This document shows positions 1 to 9,020 of a stretch of 64,000 nucleotides of DNA, one piece after another. Below the pieces are notes generated by a model, which had not been told where the DNA came from, ran no database searches, and saw only the letters and a list, made by a program, of their open reading frames with translations. This stretch comes from Parasphingorhabdus sp. (lineage in GTDB: Bacteria > Pseudomonadota > Alphaproteobacteria > Sphingomonadales > Sphingomonadaceae), in the NCBI GenBank assembly GCA_030373505.1, contig JAUCYS010000002.1:62001-126000 (forward strand), read 5' to 3'. Made by a program: the position numbers and the translations under genes. Each line of letters opens with the position of its first letter. Position 1 is the stretch's first letter.

Positions 1-95
1 TCAGCAGCTTCTTCGGTTGCTTCAACGGTTGCTGCGCCCATGGCATCAGCTTCGCCTTCAGCAGCATCCATGGCACTATCAGCAGCTTCTTCGGT
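1..95. repeat. 17-bp direct repeat within the lipoprotein gene
   Basis: The word TCAGCAGCTTCTTCGGT occurs at 1-17 and again at 79-95, a 78-bp (26-codon) period that keeps frame. It encodes the TEEAAD unit of the lipoprotein tail. The first copy touches the window edge, so more copies could lie outside. Confidence 0.7.
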
Positions 96-212
96 CGTTG
101 CTTCCGTGGTTGCAGCTGCGTCTTCTGCGCCAGCTTCAGCATTGTCAGCACCGGAGCATGCGGCCAGGCCGAGTGCAGCGGCGAGAACGAGTGACGTTGT
201 AACTTTTTTCAT
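1..212 (-). CDS. Ala/Glu/Thr-rich lipoprotein, C-terminus cut by window edge
   Basis: The reading frame opens with ATG at 212 and is still open at base 1, so only the first 70 residues are visible. A basic start (MKKV), a hydrophobic core and the lipobox LAAC with Cys at residue 20 indicate a signal peptidase II substrate anchored in the membrane. The mature part is low complexity, built from Ala, Glu, Thr, Asp and Gly with a repeated TEEAADS-like unit; no folded domain is visible. A GAGG ribosome site lies 8-12 bases upstream of the ATG. It is divergent from the ArsR-methyltransferase gene. Function unknown; it resembles the short acidic lipoproteins common in sphingomonads. Confidence 0.75.
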   Translation of the reverse strand, partial: MKKVTTSLVLAAALGLAACSGADNAEAGAEDAAATTEATTEEAADSAMDAAEGEADAMGAATVEATEEAA

Positions 213-246
213 TGGGATAACCCTCTATTATATTCCTCAAAAACCA

Positions 247-283
247 CGCAGGCCGGAAGTATATTTCCCTCCTCAGGCCTGCG
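247..283 (-). promoter_or_regulatory. Leader hairpin followed by a T-rich stretch, upstream of the lipoprotein
   Basis: CGCAGGCC (247-254) and GGCCTGCG (276-283) are perfect inverted arms, with a weaker inner pairing GGAGG/CTTCC. Read on the minus strand the hairpin is followed by TGGTTTTTG, 34 bases before the lipoprotein start. This looks like a terminator or attenuator in the leader, but no same-strand gene lies immediately upstream. Role uncertain. Confidence 0.35.
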
Positions 284-415
284 GTCCGCATCTTTAGCGA
301 TGTCTCGGAATGAACGCAATGAAGAACCGGTTGTGACAAATCCGTGACTTTCAGATTCGCGCCGATTAAACGCTCCCAACAAAAGCCAAGCCTGAAAATC
401 TAGCCGATTGACCAG

Positions 416-435
416 ATATAAAGATTTCTTTATAT
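416..435. promoter_or_regulatory. Perfect 20-bp palindrome, probable ArsR-type operator
   Basis: ATATAAAGA and TCTTTATAT form perfect 9-bp inverted arms around TT, ending 11 bp before the start codon of the ArsR-methyltransferase gene. ArsR-family dimers bind AT-rich inverted repeats of this kind and often repress their own genes. I infer autoregulation of the regulator-metF-metH operon. No second copy was noticed in the window. Confidence 0.65.
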
Positions 436-446
436 AGCTATCCGTA

Positions 447-1466
447 ATGGACGATATCTTGAACATTTTTAGGGCACTCGCGGACCCGACACGGTTGCGA
501 ATCATGCTGTTGCTGCAAAAAATGGAACTGGCAGTGGGCGAGCTTGCCCAGATTCTCAACCAGAGCCAGCCACGCATCTCCCGGCATATCCGCATTCTGG
601 ATGAGGCCGGGCTGGCAGAGCGCCGCAAGGAAGGCAGCTGGGTATTTCTCAAACCCGGACCGGCCTCCGAACTGGAAATATTGGGGCGGATTTTCCGGTC
701 GAACAAGGTCGCCAAGTCCGAACAGGCCGAGCAGGATCAGGCGCAACTTTCGCTGGTCCGCAAGGCGCGCGCCGAAATGGCGGATCGCTATTTTGCTGCG
801 CATGCCGAAGAATGGGATGCGATTCGCTCCCTGCATTTGCCCGAGGCCGAGGTTGAGCGGGCCATGCTGGCTCTGCTGCGCGATGCGCCTCTTGGCACAA
901 TGCTGGATATCGGAACCGGGACCGGGCGGATGGTCGAACTGTTCGGCGCTGCGGCACAATCCATTATCGCAATCGACAACAGTCCCGAAATGTTGCGCCT
1001 GGCACGAGCGAAATTGCTCGAAAGCGAGGCCGGGCACGGGTCCAATCTGGTCCAGAAAACGGAATTGAAACAGGGCGACTTCAACAATCTGCCTTTGACC
1101 GATGGCACGGTTGACAGCGTCATCCTTCATCAGGTCCTGCATTATGCACAACATCCCGAAGCGGTGCTGGCGGAAGTGTCGAGGGTGCTGAAATCGGCCG
1201 GGATCGTTCTGATCGCCGACTTTGCCGCCCATGACCGCGAAGATTTGCGCACCGAACATGCCCATGCGCGGCTTGGCTTCAGCGATGACAGCATGAAACA
1301 CTGGCTCGCGGCCTCGAAGCTTGACCTGGTTCAGACCCGAACGCTGGACGGCGGCGAACTGACTGTGAAGATCTGGGTCGCCAGAAAGGCAGCGATTCCA
1401 AACCTGCATCCCGATTCCGACACATTGCCTTCCCGAACCCAAAATTTGAAAAGAGCATCAGCATGA
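447..1466 (+). CDS. ArsR-family regulator fused to a SAM-dependent methyltransferase domain
   Basis: The 339-residue protein has two parts. Residues about 1-95 are a winged helix of the ArsR type (recognition region SQPRISRHIRIL). Residues about 125-320 are a class I methyltransferase fold with the SAM-binding glycine loop LDIGTGTGR near residue 155. The stop overlaps the metF start (ATGA), so the two are translationally coupled. Regulators of this architecture, including those named SahR, control methionine and S-adenosylhomocysteine genes in Proteobacteria; the methyltransferase fold may serve as the SAM/SAH sensor rather than as an enzyme. The perfect palindrome at 416-435 is its likely operator. 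Domain call is strong, ligand is inferred. Confidence 0.85.
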   Translation: MDDILNIFRALADPTRLRIMLLLQKMELAVGELAQILNQSQPRISRHIRILDEAGLAERRKEGSWVFLKPGPASELEILGRIFRSNKVAKSEQAEQDQAQLSLVRKARAEMADRYFAAHAEEWDAIRSLHLPEAEVERAMLALLRDAPLGTMLDIGTGTGRMVELFGAAAQSIIAIDNSPEMLRLARAKLLESEAGHGSNLVQKTELKQGDFNNLPLTDGTVDSVILHQVLHYAQHPEAVLAEVSRVLKSAGIVLIADFAAHDREDLRTEHAHARLGFSDDSMKHWLAASKLDLVQTRTLDGGELTVKIWVARKAAIPNLHPDSDTLPSRTQNLKRASA

Positions 1467-2419
1467 CCAATCCAAGCCGTCCGATGGGGCTAGTCGAACT
1501 GGAAGAGGCAAAGCGCGCGCTTGATGTGCCACTTTTCGCCGGACTGAGCGGGGACGCGGATGTTTCCTTCGAGTTTTTTCCGCCGAAATCGGAGAAGATG
1601 GAAAAGACCCTTTGGGAAAGTGTCGTGACGCTGGAACCGCTTAATCCGCGATTTGTTTCGGTCACTTATGGTGCCGGCGGCACCACCCGCGAACGCACCC
1701 ATGCGACCGTGGCCAGAATCGCCAAGGAAACCAATATTCCGGCTGCGGCCCATCTGACCTGCGTCGGGGCCAGCAAGGCGGAGATCGCGGAAGTCGCCCG
1801 GTCCTACTGGGATGCCGGCGTGCGTCATATCGTCGCGCTGCGCGGCGACCCGCCGGCGGAAGGCCAGGCGTTCGAGCCACACCCGCAGGGCTATGCCAGC
1901 GCTGCAGACCTGGTGAAGGGCCTGACGGATATTGCGCCGTTTGAAATCTCGGTCGCTGCCTATCCGGAAACCCATCCCGAGGCCGATTGCCCGCAGACCG
2001 ATCTCGACAATCTGAAGCGCAAGCTGGATGCCGGCGCCAGCCGGGCGATCACCCAGTTTTTCTTTACCGCGGAAGCCTTTTTCCGCTTTCGCGATGCAGC
2101 AGCGGCAGCGGGCATCGACGCCGAGCTGGTGCCCGGCATCCTGCCGGTGTCCAACGTCGCCCAGACGCGCAAATTTGCCGGCATGTGCGGCGCGGAAATC
2201 CCGCAATGGATGAACGACCTGTTCGAGGGGCTGGATGACCATCCCTCGGCCCGGCAACTGATCGCGGCCACGGTGGCAGCGGAATTGTGCCGCAAACTCT
2301 ATGCCGGCGGCGTTCGCCAGTTTCATTTTTACACACTCAACCGGGCCGAACTCAGCTATGCGATTTGCCATTTGCTGGGCAAGCGACCGGTCAGCGGACA
2401 ACAGGAGAAAGCGGCATGA
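1463..2419 (+). CDS. metF: Methylenetetrahydrofolate reductase
   Basis: FAD-dependent reduction of 5,10-methylene-THF to 5-methyl-THF, the methyl donor for methionine synthase; cytosolic. The 318-residue protein shows the MetF signature FEFFPPK (catalytic Glu37), the folate-binding Asp of ALRGDPP (129), the TQFFF segment with Gln198, and a TIM-barrel length typical of the family (about 295), with a slightly longer N-terminus. Its ATG overlaps the stop of the upstream regulator, and its stop overlaps the start of the homocysteine methyltransferase gene. The three genes therefore form a tightly coupled operon. Confidence 0.95.
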   Translation: MTNPSRPMGLVELEEAKRALDVPLFAGLSGDADVSFEFFPPKSEKMEKTLWESVVTLEPLNPRFVSVTYGAGGTTRERTHATVARIAKETNIPAAAHLTCVGASKAEIAEVARSYWDAGVRHIVALRGDPPAEGQAFEPHPQGYASAADLVKGLTDIAPFEISVAAYPETHPEADCPQTDLDNLKRKLDAGASRAITQFFFTAEAFFRFRDAAAAAGIDAELVPGILPVSNVAQTRKFAGMCGAEIPQWMNDLFEGLDDHPSARQLIAATVAAELCRKLYAGGVRQFHFYTLNRAELSYAICHLLGKRPVSGQQEKAA

Positions 2420-3465
2420 CCAGCCCACGCCAACAATTGGAGAAACTGGCCGCAGAGCGGATATTGGTATTCGACGGCGGCTATGGCACGGCGATCCAGA
2501 ATTACCGGCTGGGCGAGAATGATTATCGGGGCACGCTTGACCTGACCGACGACCAGAAGGGCAATAACGATCTGCTCAGCCTGACCCGGCCCGATATTAT
2601 CGAGGCGATTCACACCTCCTATCTCGAGGCCGGTGCCGACATTATCGAGACCAACACCTTCAGCTCCACCGTGATCAGCCAGGCGGATTATGGCTGCGAG
2701 CATCTGGTGCGTGACCTGAACGTCAAGTCGGCAGAGCTCGCCCGGTCCGCCTGCGACAAGGCGGAGGCGAAAGATGGCCGGCCGCGCTTTGTCGCCGGCT
2801 CGGTTGGCCCGACCAACAAGACGCTGTCGCTCTCGCCCGATGTCAATGATCCGGGTTTCCGGGAGATTGACTATGACTATCTGAAGAGCGTCTATCGCGA
2901 GCAGTGCGATGCGCTGATCGACGGCGGTGTCGATTTTCTGCTGATCGAGACAATCTTCGACACGCTCAACGCGAAATGCGCCGGCATGGCGGCGATGGAA
3001 GCCGCCGCAGCGAGCGGGCGCGACGTGCCGCTGATGATCTCGATGACCCTGACCGACCTGTCGGGCCGCAATCTGTCCGGCCATACGGTCGAGGCCTTCT
3101 GGCACGCCGTCCGCCATCTCAAGCCGCTGACCATCGGTCTCAACTGTTCCTTTGGTGCCGACCAGCTCAGGCCGCATCTGGCGATGCTGGCAAAGGAAGC
3201 GGACTGTCTGATCATGGCCTATCCCAACGCCGGCCTGCCCAATGATCTCGGCGAATATGACGAGATGCCACAGGAGACGGCGGAACTGATCGGCGACTGG
3301 CTGAAGGACCGGCTGGTCAATATCGTCGGTGGCTGCTGTGGCACGACGCCGGATCATATCGCTGCCATCGCCAAGGCCGTGGCGGATCAGGAACCGCGCA
3401 AGATACCGGCGGTGACCGTCAAGACCCGGCTGTCCGGACTGGAGCCTTTCACCATGGCGGCCTGA
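2416..3465 (+). CDS. metH1: Methionine synthase, homocysteine-binding module (split MetH N-terminal half)
   Basis: A 349-residue homocysteine S-methyltransferase domain that binds zinc and homocysteine. Seen: [10 protein letters not shown] near the start, the first zinc Cys in LNCSFGAD (about residue 243) and the Cys pair GGCCGTTP (about 309-310). It corresponds to the first module of MetH; the folate, cobalamin and activation modules are in the next gene. The start was placed at 2416 (ATGA overlap with metF) although the frame stays open further upstream, because [11 protein letters not shown] matches where the family begins. It must work in trans with the downstream protein. Confidence 0.92.
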   Translation: MTSPRQQLEKLAAERILVFDGGYGTAIQNYRLGENDYRGTLDLTDDQKGNNDLLSLTRPDIIEAIHTSYLEAGADIIETNTFSSTVISQADYGCEHLVRDLNVKSAELARSACDKAEAKDGRPRFVAGSVGPTNKTLSLSPDVNDPGFREIDYDYLKSVYREQCDALIDGGVDFLLIETIFDTLNAKCAGMAAMEAAAASGRDVPLMISMTLTDLSGRNLSGHTVEAFWHAVRHLKPLTIGLNCSFGADQLRPHLAMLAKEADCLIMAYPNAGLPNDLGEYDEMPQETAELIGDWLKDRLVNIVGGCCGTTPDHIAAIAKAVADQEPRKIPAVTVKTRLSGLEPFTMAA

Positions 3466-3483
3466 ATGACCGACAGTTCCTTT

Positions 3484-3544
3484 CGTGTCGCGCTTCGCGC
3501 GGCACGGACCATGTAAAGAATAATATGCCCCGGCATCGTCCGGG
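3484..3544. other. Two small hairpins between the metH halves
   Basis: The 103-bp gap between the two metH genes contains CGTGTCGCGC/GCGCGGCACG (3484-3506, 3-base loop, one wobble pair) and CCCGG/CCGGG (3529-3544). It is the only sizeable spacer inside the operon. It may affect relative expression of the halves or be a repeat-type element; no T-run makes it a classic terminator. Confidence 0.4.
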
Positions 3545-3568
3545 ACCAACGGATAATATCATATCATC

Positions 3569-6184
3569 ATGACCCAGCCTTCCTCCACCAACTTCGTCAA
3601 TATCGGTGAACGCACCAATGTCACCGGCTCGGCGCGCTTCAAGAAGCTGATCCTCAACGACGACTATGAAGCCGCCGTCGAGGTCGCTCGCCAGCAGGTC
3701 GAAAATGGCGCGCAGGTGATCGACATCAATATGGACGAAGGGCTGCTCGACGCGCATCACGCGATGACCACCTTTCTCAAGCTGATCTCGGCCGAACCCG
3801 ATATCGCGCGTGTGCCGGTGATGATCGACAGCTCGAAATGGTCGGTGATCGAGGCGGGGCTGAAATGCGTGTCCGGCAAGCCGATCGTCAATTCCATCTC
3901 GATGAAGGAAGGCGAGGAGCAGTTTCTCGAACAGGCGCGCAAATGCATGGCTTATGGCGCCGCCGTCGTCGTCATGGCCTTTGACGAAACCGGACAGGCC
4001 GACACCAAGGAGCGCAAGATCGAGATCTGCGAGCGGGCCTACAAGCTGCTCACCGGCATCGGCTTTCCGCCGGAAGATATCATCTTCGATCCCAATGTCT
4101 TCGCGATCGCCACCGGCATCGACGAGCATCGCCGCTACGGGATCGACTTCATCGAGGCGACGCGGGAAATCCGCAAGCGCTGCCCGCATGTCCATATCTC
4201 GGGCGGCCTGTCGAACCTGTCGTTCAGCTTCCGCGGCAACGAGCCGGTGCGCAAGGCGATGCACAGCGTCTTTCTCTATCACGCGATTCCGGCGGGCATG
4301 GACATGGCGATCGTCAATGCCGGCCAGCTCGACATCTACGACGATATCGATCCCGAACTGCGCGAACTGTGCGAGGATGTGATCTTCGACCGCCGCGAGG
4401 ATGCCACCGACCGGCTGATTACACTGGCCGAGAAATTCCGCGGCACCGACGAGGTCGCCGAAAAGGCGGCAGCGGAATGGCGCGGCTATGAAGTGCACAA
4501 GCGGCTGGAACATGCGCTGGTCAAGGGCATCGACGCGCATATTGTCGATGATACCGAGGAAATGCGGCTGGCCGTCAAGAACCGCGGCGGCCGCCCGATC
4601 GAGGTGATCGAGGGACCGCTGATGGACGGGATGAACGTGGTCGGCGACCTGTTCGGATCGGGCAAGATGTTCCTGCCGCAGGTGGTGAAATCCGCCCGGG
4701 TCATGAAGAAAGCGGTCGCCCATCTCTTCCCCTATATCGAGGCGGAAAAGGACGAAAAGGCCAAGGGCAAGGGCAAGATCATCATGGCCACGGTCAAGGG
4801 CGATGTGCACGATATCGGCAAGAATATTGTCGGCGTCGTGCTGCAGTGCAACGGCTTCGAGGTCATCGATCTCGGCGTGATGGTATCCTGGACCGATATT
4901 TTGCAGGCCGCCAACGAGAATGACGCGGATATCATCGGCCTGTCCGGGCTGATCACGCCGTCGCTCGATGAAATGGTCACCGTTGCCGAGGAAATGGAAC
5001 GGGCGAAAATGCACATGCCGCTGCTGATCGGCGGGGCGACCACGTCCAAGACCCACACGGCGCTGCGCATCGAGCCGGCCTATAGCGGTCCCACCATCCA
5101 TGTGCTGGACGCCAGCCGTGCAGTCGGTGTGGCTTCCCAGCTGGTCAGCGATACCCAGGCAGTCGACTTCATCACCCGGACCCGCGAGGACTATGAACAG
5201 GTCCGCATCGCCCGGGCGGGGAAGACCGGGAAAAAACTCTCTACGCTCGAGGAAGCAAGGGCCAATGCCGGGCAGATCGACATGGCGCTGAAAGCGCCCG
5301 CTCCCGCCCAGCCGGGCCTGCATGTCTATGAAGACTGGGATCTGGCCGACCTGCGCGACTATATCGACTGGACGCCCTTTTTCCGGGCCTGGGAGCTGGC
5401 CGGCACCTATCCGGCGATCCTGACCGACAAGATTGTCGGCGAGAGCGCCAGTGATCTGTTCCGCGATGCCCAGGCGATGCTGGACACGATTATCGACGAA
5501 AAATGGCTGACCGCCAAGGGCGTCGCCGGTCTCTGGCGCGCGCGGCGCGAAGGCGATGACATAATGGTCTCGCCGGAGAACGAGGAATTCGCACTGCCGA
5601 TGCTGCGGCAACAGGTGGTCAAGCGCGGCGGCAAAGCCAATAACTGCCTCGCTGACTTCATCGACACCCAGGATGACTGGATCGGAGGCTTTGCGGTCAC
5701 GGCCGGCCACGGTATCGACGAACATGTCCAGCGGTTCGAAATGGACAAGGATGATTATAACAGCATCCTGCTGAAAGCGCTGGCCGACCGGCTGGCGGAA
5801 GCCTTTGCCGAGCGCATGCACGCGCATGTGCGCCGGGACCTGTGGGGCTATGCGGCGGACGAGAAGCTGAACAACAAGGACCTGATCCGGGAAAAATATC
5901 AGGGCATCCGCCCTGCCCCGGGCTATCCGGCATGCCCGGACCACAGTCTGAAACCGATCCTGTTCGACATGCTCGATGCCACGCAGAACACTGGCATACA
6001 GCTGACCAGCGGCTTCGCGATGACACCGACCGCAGCGGTTTCCGGCTTCTATTTTGCCCATCCGCAGGCCGAATATTTCGGGGTCGCGCGCATCGGGGAA
6101 GACCAGGTGGAGGAATATGCCGTCCGCCGCGGCGTCTCCGTCGACCAGGCGCGCCAGTGGCTCAGGCCCAATCTGAACGAATAA
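3569..6184 (+). CDS. metH2: Cobalamin-dependent methionine synthase, folate/B12/activation modules (split MetH C-terminal half)
   Basis: 871 residues carrying the remaining MetH modules: pterin-binding barrel (about 1-280, starts [13 protein letters not shown]), cap and cobalamin domain (about 310-550; DVHDIGKN near 411 supplies the axial His, followed by [14 protein letters not shown] and GGATTSKTH), and the SAM-dependent reactivation domain (about 580-871; [13 protein letters not shown] near 782). It transfers methyl from 5-methyl-THF through cobalamin to homocysteine held by the upstream module. The protein begins exactly at the inter-module border of MetH, so this is a clean split, not a frameshift. 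Confidence 0.93.
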   Translation: MTQPSSTNFVNIGERTNVTGSARFKKLILNDDYEAAVEVARQQVENGAQVIDINMDEGLLDAHHAMTTFLKLISAEPDIARVPVMIDSSKWSVIEAGLKCVSGKPIVNSISMKEGEEQFLEQARKCMAYGAAVVVMAFDETGQADTKERKIEICERAYKLLTGIGFPPEDIIFDPNVFAIATGIDEHRRYGIDFIEATREIRKRCPHVHISGGLSNLSFSFRGNEPVRKAMHSVFLYHAIPAGMDMAIVNAGQLDIYDDIDPELRELCEDVIFDRREDATDRLITLAEKFRGTDEVAEKAAAEWRGYEVHKRLEHALVKGIDAHIVDDTEEMRLAVKNRGGRPIEVIEGPLMDGMNVVGDLFGSGKMFLPQVVKSARVMKKAVAHLFPYIEAEKDEKAKGKGKIIMATVKGDVHDIGKNIVGVVLQCNGFEVIDLGVMVSWTDILQAANENDADIIGLSGLITPSLDEMVTVAEEMERAKMHMPLLIGGATTSKTHTALRIEPAYSGPTIHVLDASRAVGVASQLVSDTQAVDFITRTREDYEQVRIARAGKTGKKLSTLEEARANAGQIDMALKAPAPAQPGLHVYEDWDLADLRDYIDWTPFFRAWELAGTYPAILTDKIVGESASDLFRDAQAMLDTIIDEKWLTAKGVAGLWRARREGDDIMVSPENEEFALPMLRQQVVKRGGKANNCLADFIDTQDDWIGGFAVTAGHGIDEHVQRFEMDKDDYNSILLKALADRLAEAFAERMHAHVRRDLWGYAADEKLNNKDLIREKYQGIRPAPGYPACPDHSLKPILFDMLDATQNTGIQLTSGFAMTPTAAVSGFYFAHPQAEYFGVARIGEDQVEEYAVRRGVSVDQARQWLRPNLNE

Positions 6185-6317
6185 CCCCGTCAGATTAACC
6201 CTTTAACTTCTGTCGCTAAGCCTGAATTCATCTGGGACAGCTATAGCTTTTCGATTGTTTGCCATTTCGGCAGGCGATATGGAAACTGCCCTATTCTCCC
6301 GAGTCAGGATGACCGAC

Positions 6318-7262
6318 ATGATCTTCAAAACCCCGTTGATAGCCGCCATGATCGTGGCAACGGTCGCCGGAACCGCAGCAGAGGCCCAGCCCGGGCCGCC
6401 GTTCACGGTGAAGGAAACCGGCGCTACCTATTCCCGGCTGGCGGACGCGGTCAGGGCCGTCGGCGGGAACAATGCGACGATCGTCATCGCTCCCGGCACC
6501 TATGGCGATTGCGCGGTGCAGACGGCGGGCCGGATCACCTACAAGGCCGCGATCCCCGGCCGCACGATTTTTGATGGTGGCATCTGCGAGGAAAAGGCGA
6601 CGCTGGTGCTGCGCGGCAAGGCGGCCACAATCGACGGCATCATCTTCCAGAACCAGCGCGTGCCCGACGGCAATGGCGCCGGCATCCGGATCGAGCGCGG
6701 CGATCTCTATATCTACAACGCAATGTTCCGCAATGCCGAGGAAGGCATATTGAGCGCCGACGATCCCAGCGCGGAGATCGTCATCGACCGCTCGACCTTC
6801 CAGCGTCTGGGCCGCTGCGACCGCGACCTGTCCTGCGCGCACAGCATTTATATCGGCGATTTCGGGTCGCTGAAGGTGACCAACAGCCGGTTCGAAAAGG
6901 GCAATGGCGGCCATTATGTGAAGAGCCGCGCTCCCATTGCGACCATCACCAACAACAGTTTCGACGACACCCAGGGCCGCACCACCAACTATATGATCGA
7001 CCTGCCCGCCGGCGCGACCGGCGTGATCAGCGGCAATGTCTTCGTGCAGGGCCAGAACAAGGAAAACTGGAGCGCCTTCATCGCCATCGCAGCGGAAGAC
7101 AAGAACCACAGTTCAAACGGTCTCAATATCCACTCGAACAGCGCCTCGCTGGCCAAGGGCGTGAAGCGCAACACCTGGTTTGTCGCCGACTGGAGCGGCG
7201 ACCAGATCAGGATTGCGAACAACAGCCTTGGCCAGGGTTTGACGCGCTTTCAGCGACGCTAG
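6318..7262 (+). CDS. Secreted right-handed parallel beta-helix protein
   Basis: 314 residues from the chosen ATG at 6318, which has AGGA eight bases upstream; an in-frame ATG at 6309 is possible. The N-terminus is a clear signal peptide ending in TAAEA-Q. The rest has repeating short strands with Asn, Gly, Ile and Val ladders (NSRFEKGNGG, NNSFDD, ISGNVFV) typical of parallel beta-helix proteins such as pectate-lyase-like or NosD-like folds. No catalytic residues of a named lyase family could be assigned. A single gene, convergent with the phosphatase (stops 1 bp apart). Predicted periplasmic or extracellular; carbohydrate or surface role is only inference. Confidence 0.7.
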   Translation: MIFKTPLIAAMIVATVAGTAAEAQPGPPFTVKETGATYSRLADAVRAVGGNNATIVIAPGTYGDCAVQTAGRITYKAAIPGRTIFDGGICEEKATLVLRGKAATIDGIIFQNQRVPDGNGAGIRIERGDLYIYNAMFRNAEEGILSADDPSAEIVIDRSTFQRLGRCDRDLSCAHSIYIGDFGSLKVTNSRFEKGNGGHYVKSRAPIATITNNSFDDTQGRTTNYMIDLPAGATGVISGNVFVQGQNKENWSAFIAIAAEDKNHSSNGLNIHSNSASLAKGVKRNTWFVADWSGDQIRIANNSLGQGLTRFQRR

Positions 7263-7263
7263 T

Positions 7264-8937
7264 TCATTCGCAGCTGTTCGCCGGGCCGCCGTCGATATCC
7301 AGGCATTTTCCGTCGGTTTCCTCCGCCGGTATCGCCACCCCGATCAGCGCGCCCAGCGTCGGGGCAATATCGACCGTCATCACCGAAAGCGGCTGTTCGA
7401 AATGCTGGATGCCGGACCGCCAGAACAGGATCGGAACGCGCCGGTCATAATCCCACGGGCTGCCGTGCGTCGCAACATAGCCGCGTCCGGTTGACGCGAT
7501 CGGCGTGACCGCCTTTTTCAGCAGCACGATAAAATCGCCCGAACGGTCCGGATTGAACGAGGCCTTGACCCTTTGCTCCATCGTCCAGGATTCCGGCGAT
7601 CCGTCAGGAACGGTGATTCCCTCCAGATCCTCACGATCGATCACCGTTTCAACCTGGGCGTGGGCCGCAATCAGCGCCATGGCGCTGTCCTGGACCTGCT
7701 TGCGCTGCTCTTCGGAAAGATCGCGACTGACATAATAGTCGCCAAATGGTCCGTCGGCGTAGAGAACGGGCTTGTCGCCAGGGATATTCAGTTCCTTGGC
7801 CACGATCTTGCCGATCGTTTTGGCATTGAGATCAGGATTGATCCGCTGCGCCGCGGGCACACCTTGAAGGCTCATCCGCTCTGGCAGGTCCAGACCGCCA
7901 TGATCGGCGGTCAGCATCACCGCATAGTCGATGCCTTCGCGATCCAATATGTCGAAAAACTGGCCCAGAGACTGGTCCAGTTCGCCCATCTGGATACACA
8001 TTTCCAGGCCCTCGGTGCCAAAGGAATGGCCGATATAGTCGGTTGCCGACAGGCCCACCGAGATCACGTCGGTGGCTTCGCCCCGCCCGAGGCCCATTTC
8101 GTTGATCACTGCCGTGGCAGCGGTCAGGATCGAGCGATCAAAGTCCGGCGATGCCCGGTAAATGCTCGCGCCGCCTTCCGGACGCTGAAAGGCATAGTCG
8201 CCGACCGATTTGCCATCGCCGTGCATGATTTTGGCACTGTGCGCGACGCACCGGGCCGGCGTCGGATAGGCCGGGCGGGCCTTGTCAATCTGCTCGCCGA
8301 TCGACTGGTTGACCGCCGCCACCGAAGGCAATGTCTTGCGCCCTTCCAGAGTGGTGAAGCCCTTGCCTTTCCACCAGTAAATTTCGTCAACATCATGGCC
8401 GCCCATCATCAGCGCCGCCCGGTCCTTGCCCGCCACCGCGACATTGCGGGATTCGGGCGAGACTTTCTTCAGCCGTTCGCCCAGCGTCGGCACCAGCAGA
8501 TGCCAGGCCGAGGCGACATAATCGCCCTGCGTCGGCGCGGTAATATCGCCAAAGCTGGTGCCCTCGACGCGCTCGTCTTCGGCGCAATAGACGGTCTTGT
8601 CATCGCGCGTGCTCGACAGGTCGATCCAGTTGTTGGCGATAATCCCGGCGCGTCCGGAATGGACGCCGGTCATGATCGTCGAATGGCCTGGGCAGGTTTC
8701 GGTCGCGGCATGGGCCTGATAGCCCGAGGGAAAGACCACACCATCGGTCAGGCGTTTCAGACCGCCGGTAAAGCTGCTGCGATATTCGTCGAACAGGTTG
8801 GCGGAAAACTGGTCGACCGAAATGGCGACGACCAGTTTCGGTGCGCCTCTTTCGCTGCTCGGCTTATCTTCTGCATTTGCGGCGCCGGAAAATATGATAC
8901 ACGCTGCCAGAGCTGTAACTAGGGTCGATTTTTGCAC
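7264..8937 (-). CDS. Secreted alkaline phosphatase of the SPAP/PafA type
   Basis: 557 residues, GTG start at 8937 with GAGG seven bases upstream. A signal peptide (cleavage near SGAANA-ED) is followed by an alkaline phosphatase/nucleotide pyrophosphatase fold: metal Asp in AISVDQF (Asp42), nucleophile Thr81 in TETCPGHS, metal sites in TADHGG and ATHGSPWDYD. A Thr rather than Ser nucleophile is the mark of the Sphingomonas SPAP and Flavobacterium PafA group, which releases phosphate from varied monoesters in the periplasm. No Pho-box was recognised upstream. Enzyme class is sure; substrate range is by family. Confidence 0.88.
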   Translation of the reverse strand: MQKSTLVTALAACIIFSGAANAEDKPSSERGAPKLVVAISVDQFSANLFDEYRSSFTGGLKRLTDGVVFPSGYQAHAATETCPGHSTIMTGVHSGRAGIIANNWIDLSSTRDDKTVYCAEDERVEGTSFGDITAPTQGDYVASAWHLLVPTLGERLKKVSPESRNVAVAGKDRAALMMGGHDVDEIYWWKGKGFTTLEGRKTLPSVAAVNQSIGEQIDKARPAYPTPARCVAHSAKIMHGDGKSVGDYAFQRPEGGASIYRASPDFDRSILTAATAVINEMGLGRGEATDVISVGLSATDYIGHSFGTEGLEMCIQMGELDQSLGQFFDILDREGIDYAVMLTADHGGLDLPERMSLQGVPAAQRINPDLNAKTIGKIVAKELNIPGDKPVLYADGPFGDYYVSRDLSEEQRKQVQDSAMALIAAHAQVETVIDREDLEGITVPDGSPESWTMEQRVKASFNPDRSGDFIVLLKKAVTPIASTGRGYVATHGSPWDYDRRVPILFWRSGIQHFEQPLSVMTVDIAPTLGALIGVAIPAEETDGKCLDIDGGPANSCE

Positions 8938-9020
8938 GAATGGTCCTCACTGATGAATGCCGCTATGGAAAGCTGCCTGCCAATAGCCTAATGCGTCTAA
9001 ACAGGAAATGGTGAGTTTTT

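Noticed and set aside
213..446. SAM riboswitch before the metF operon
   Set aside because: No SAM-I or SAM-II core was found; the palindrome at 416-435 explains control better.
3449..6061. 870-codon open frame antisense to metH2
   Set aside because: Shadow frame of a GC-rich gene; no recognisable protein, and the plus-strand gene has unmistakable MetH motifs.
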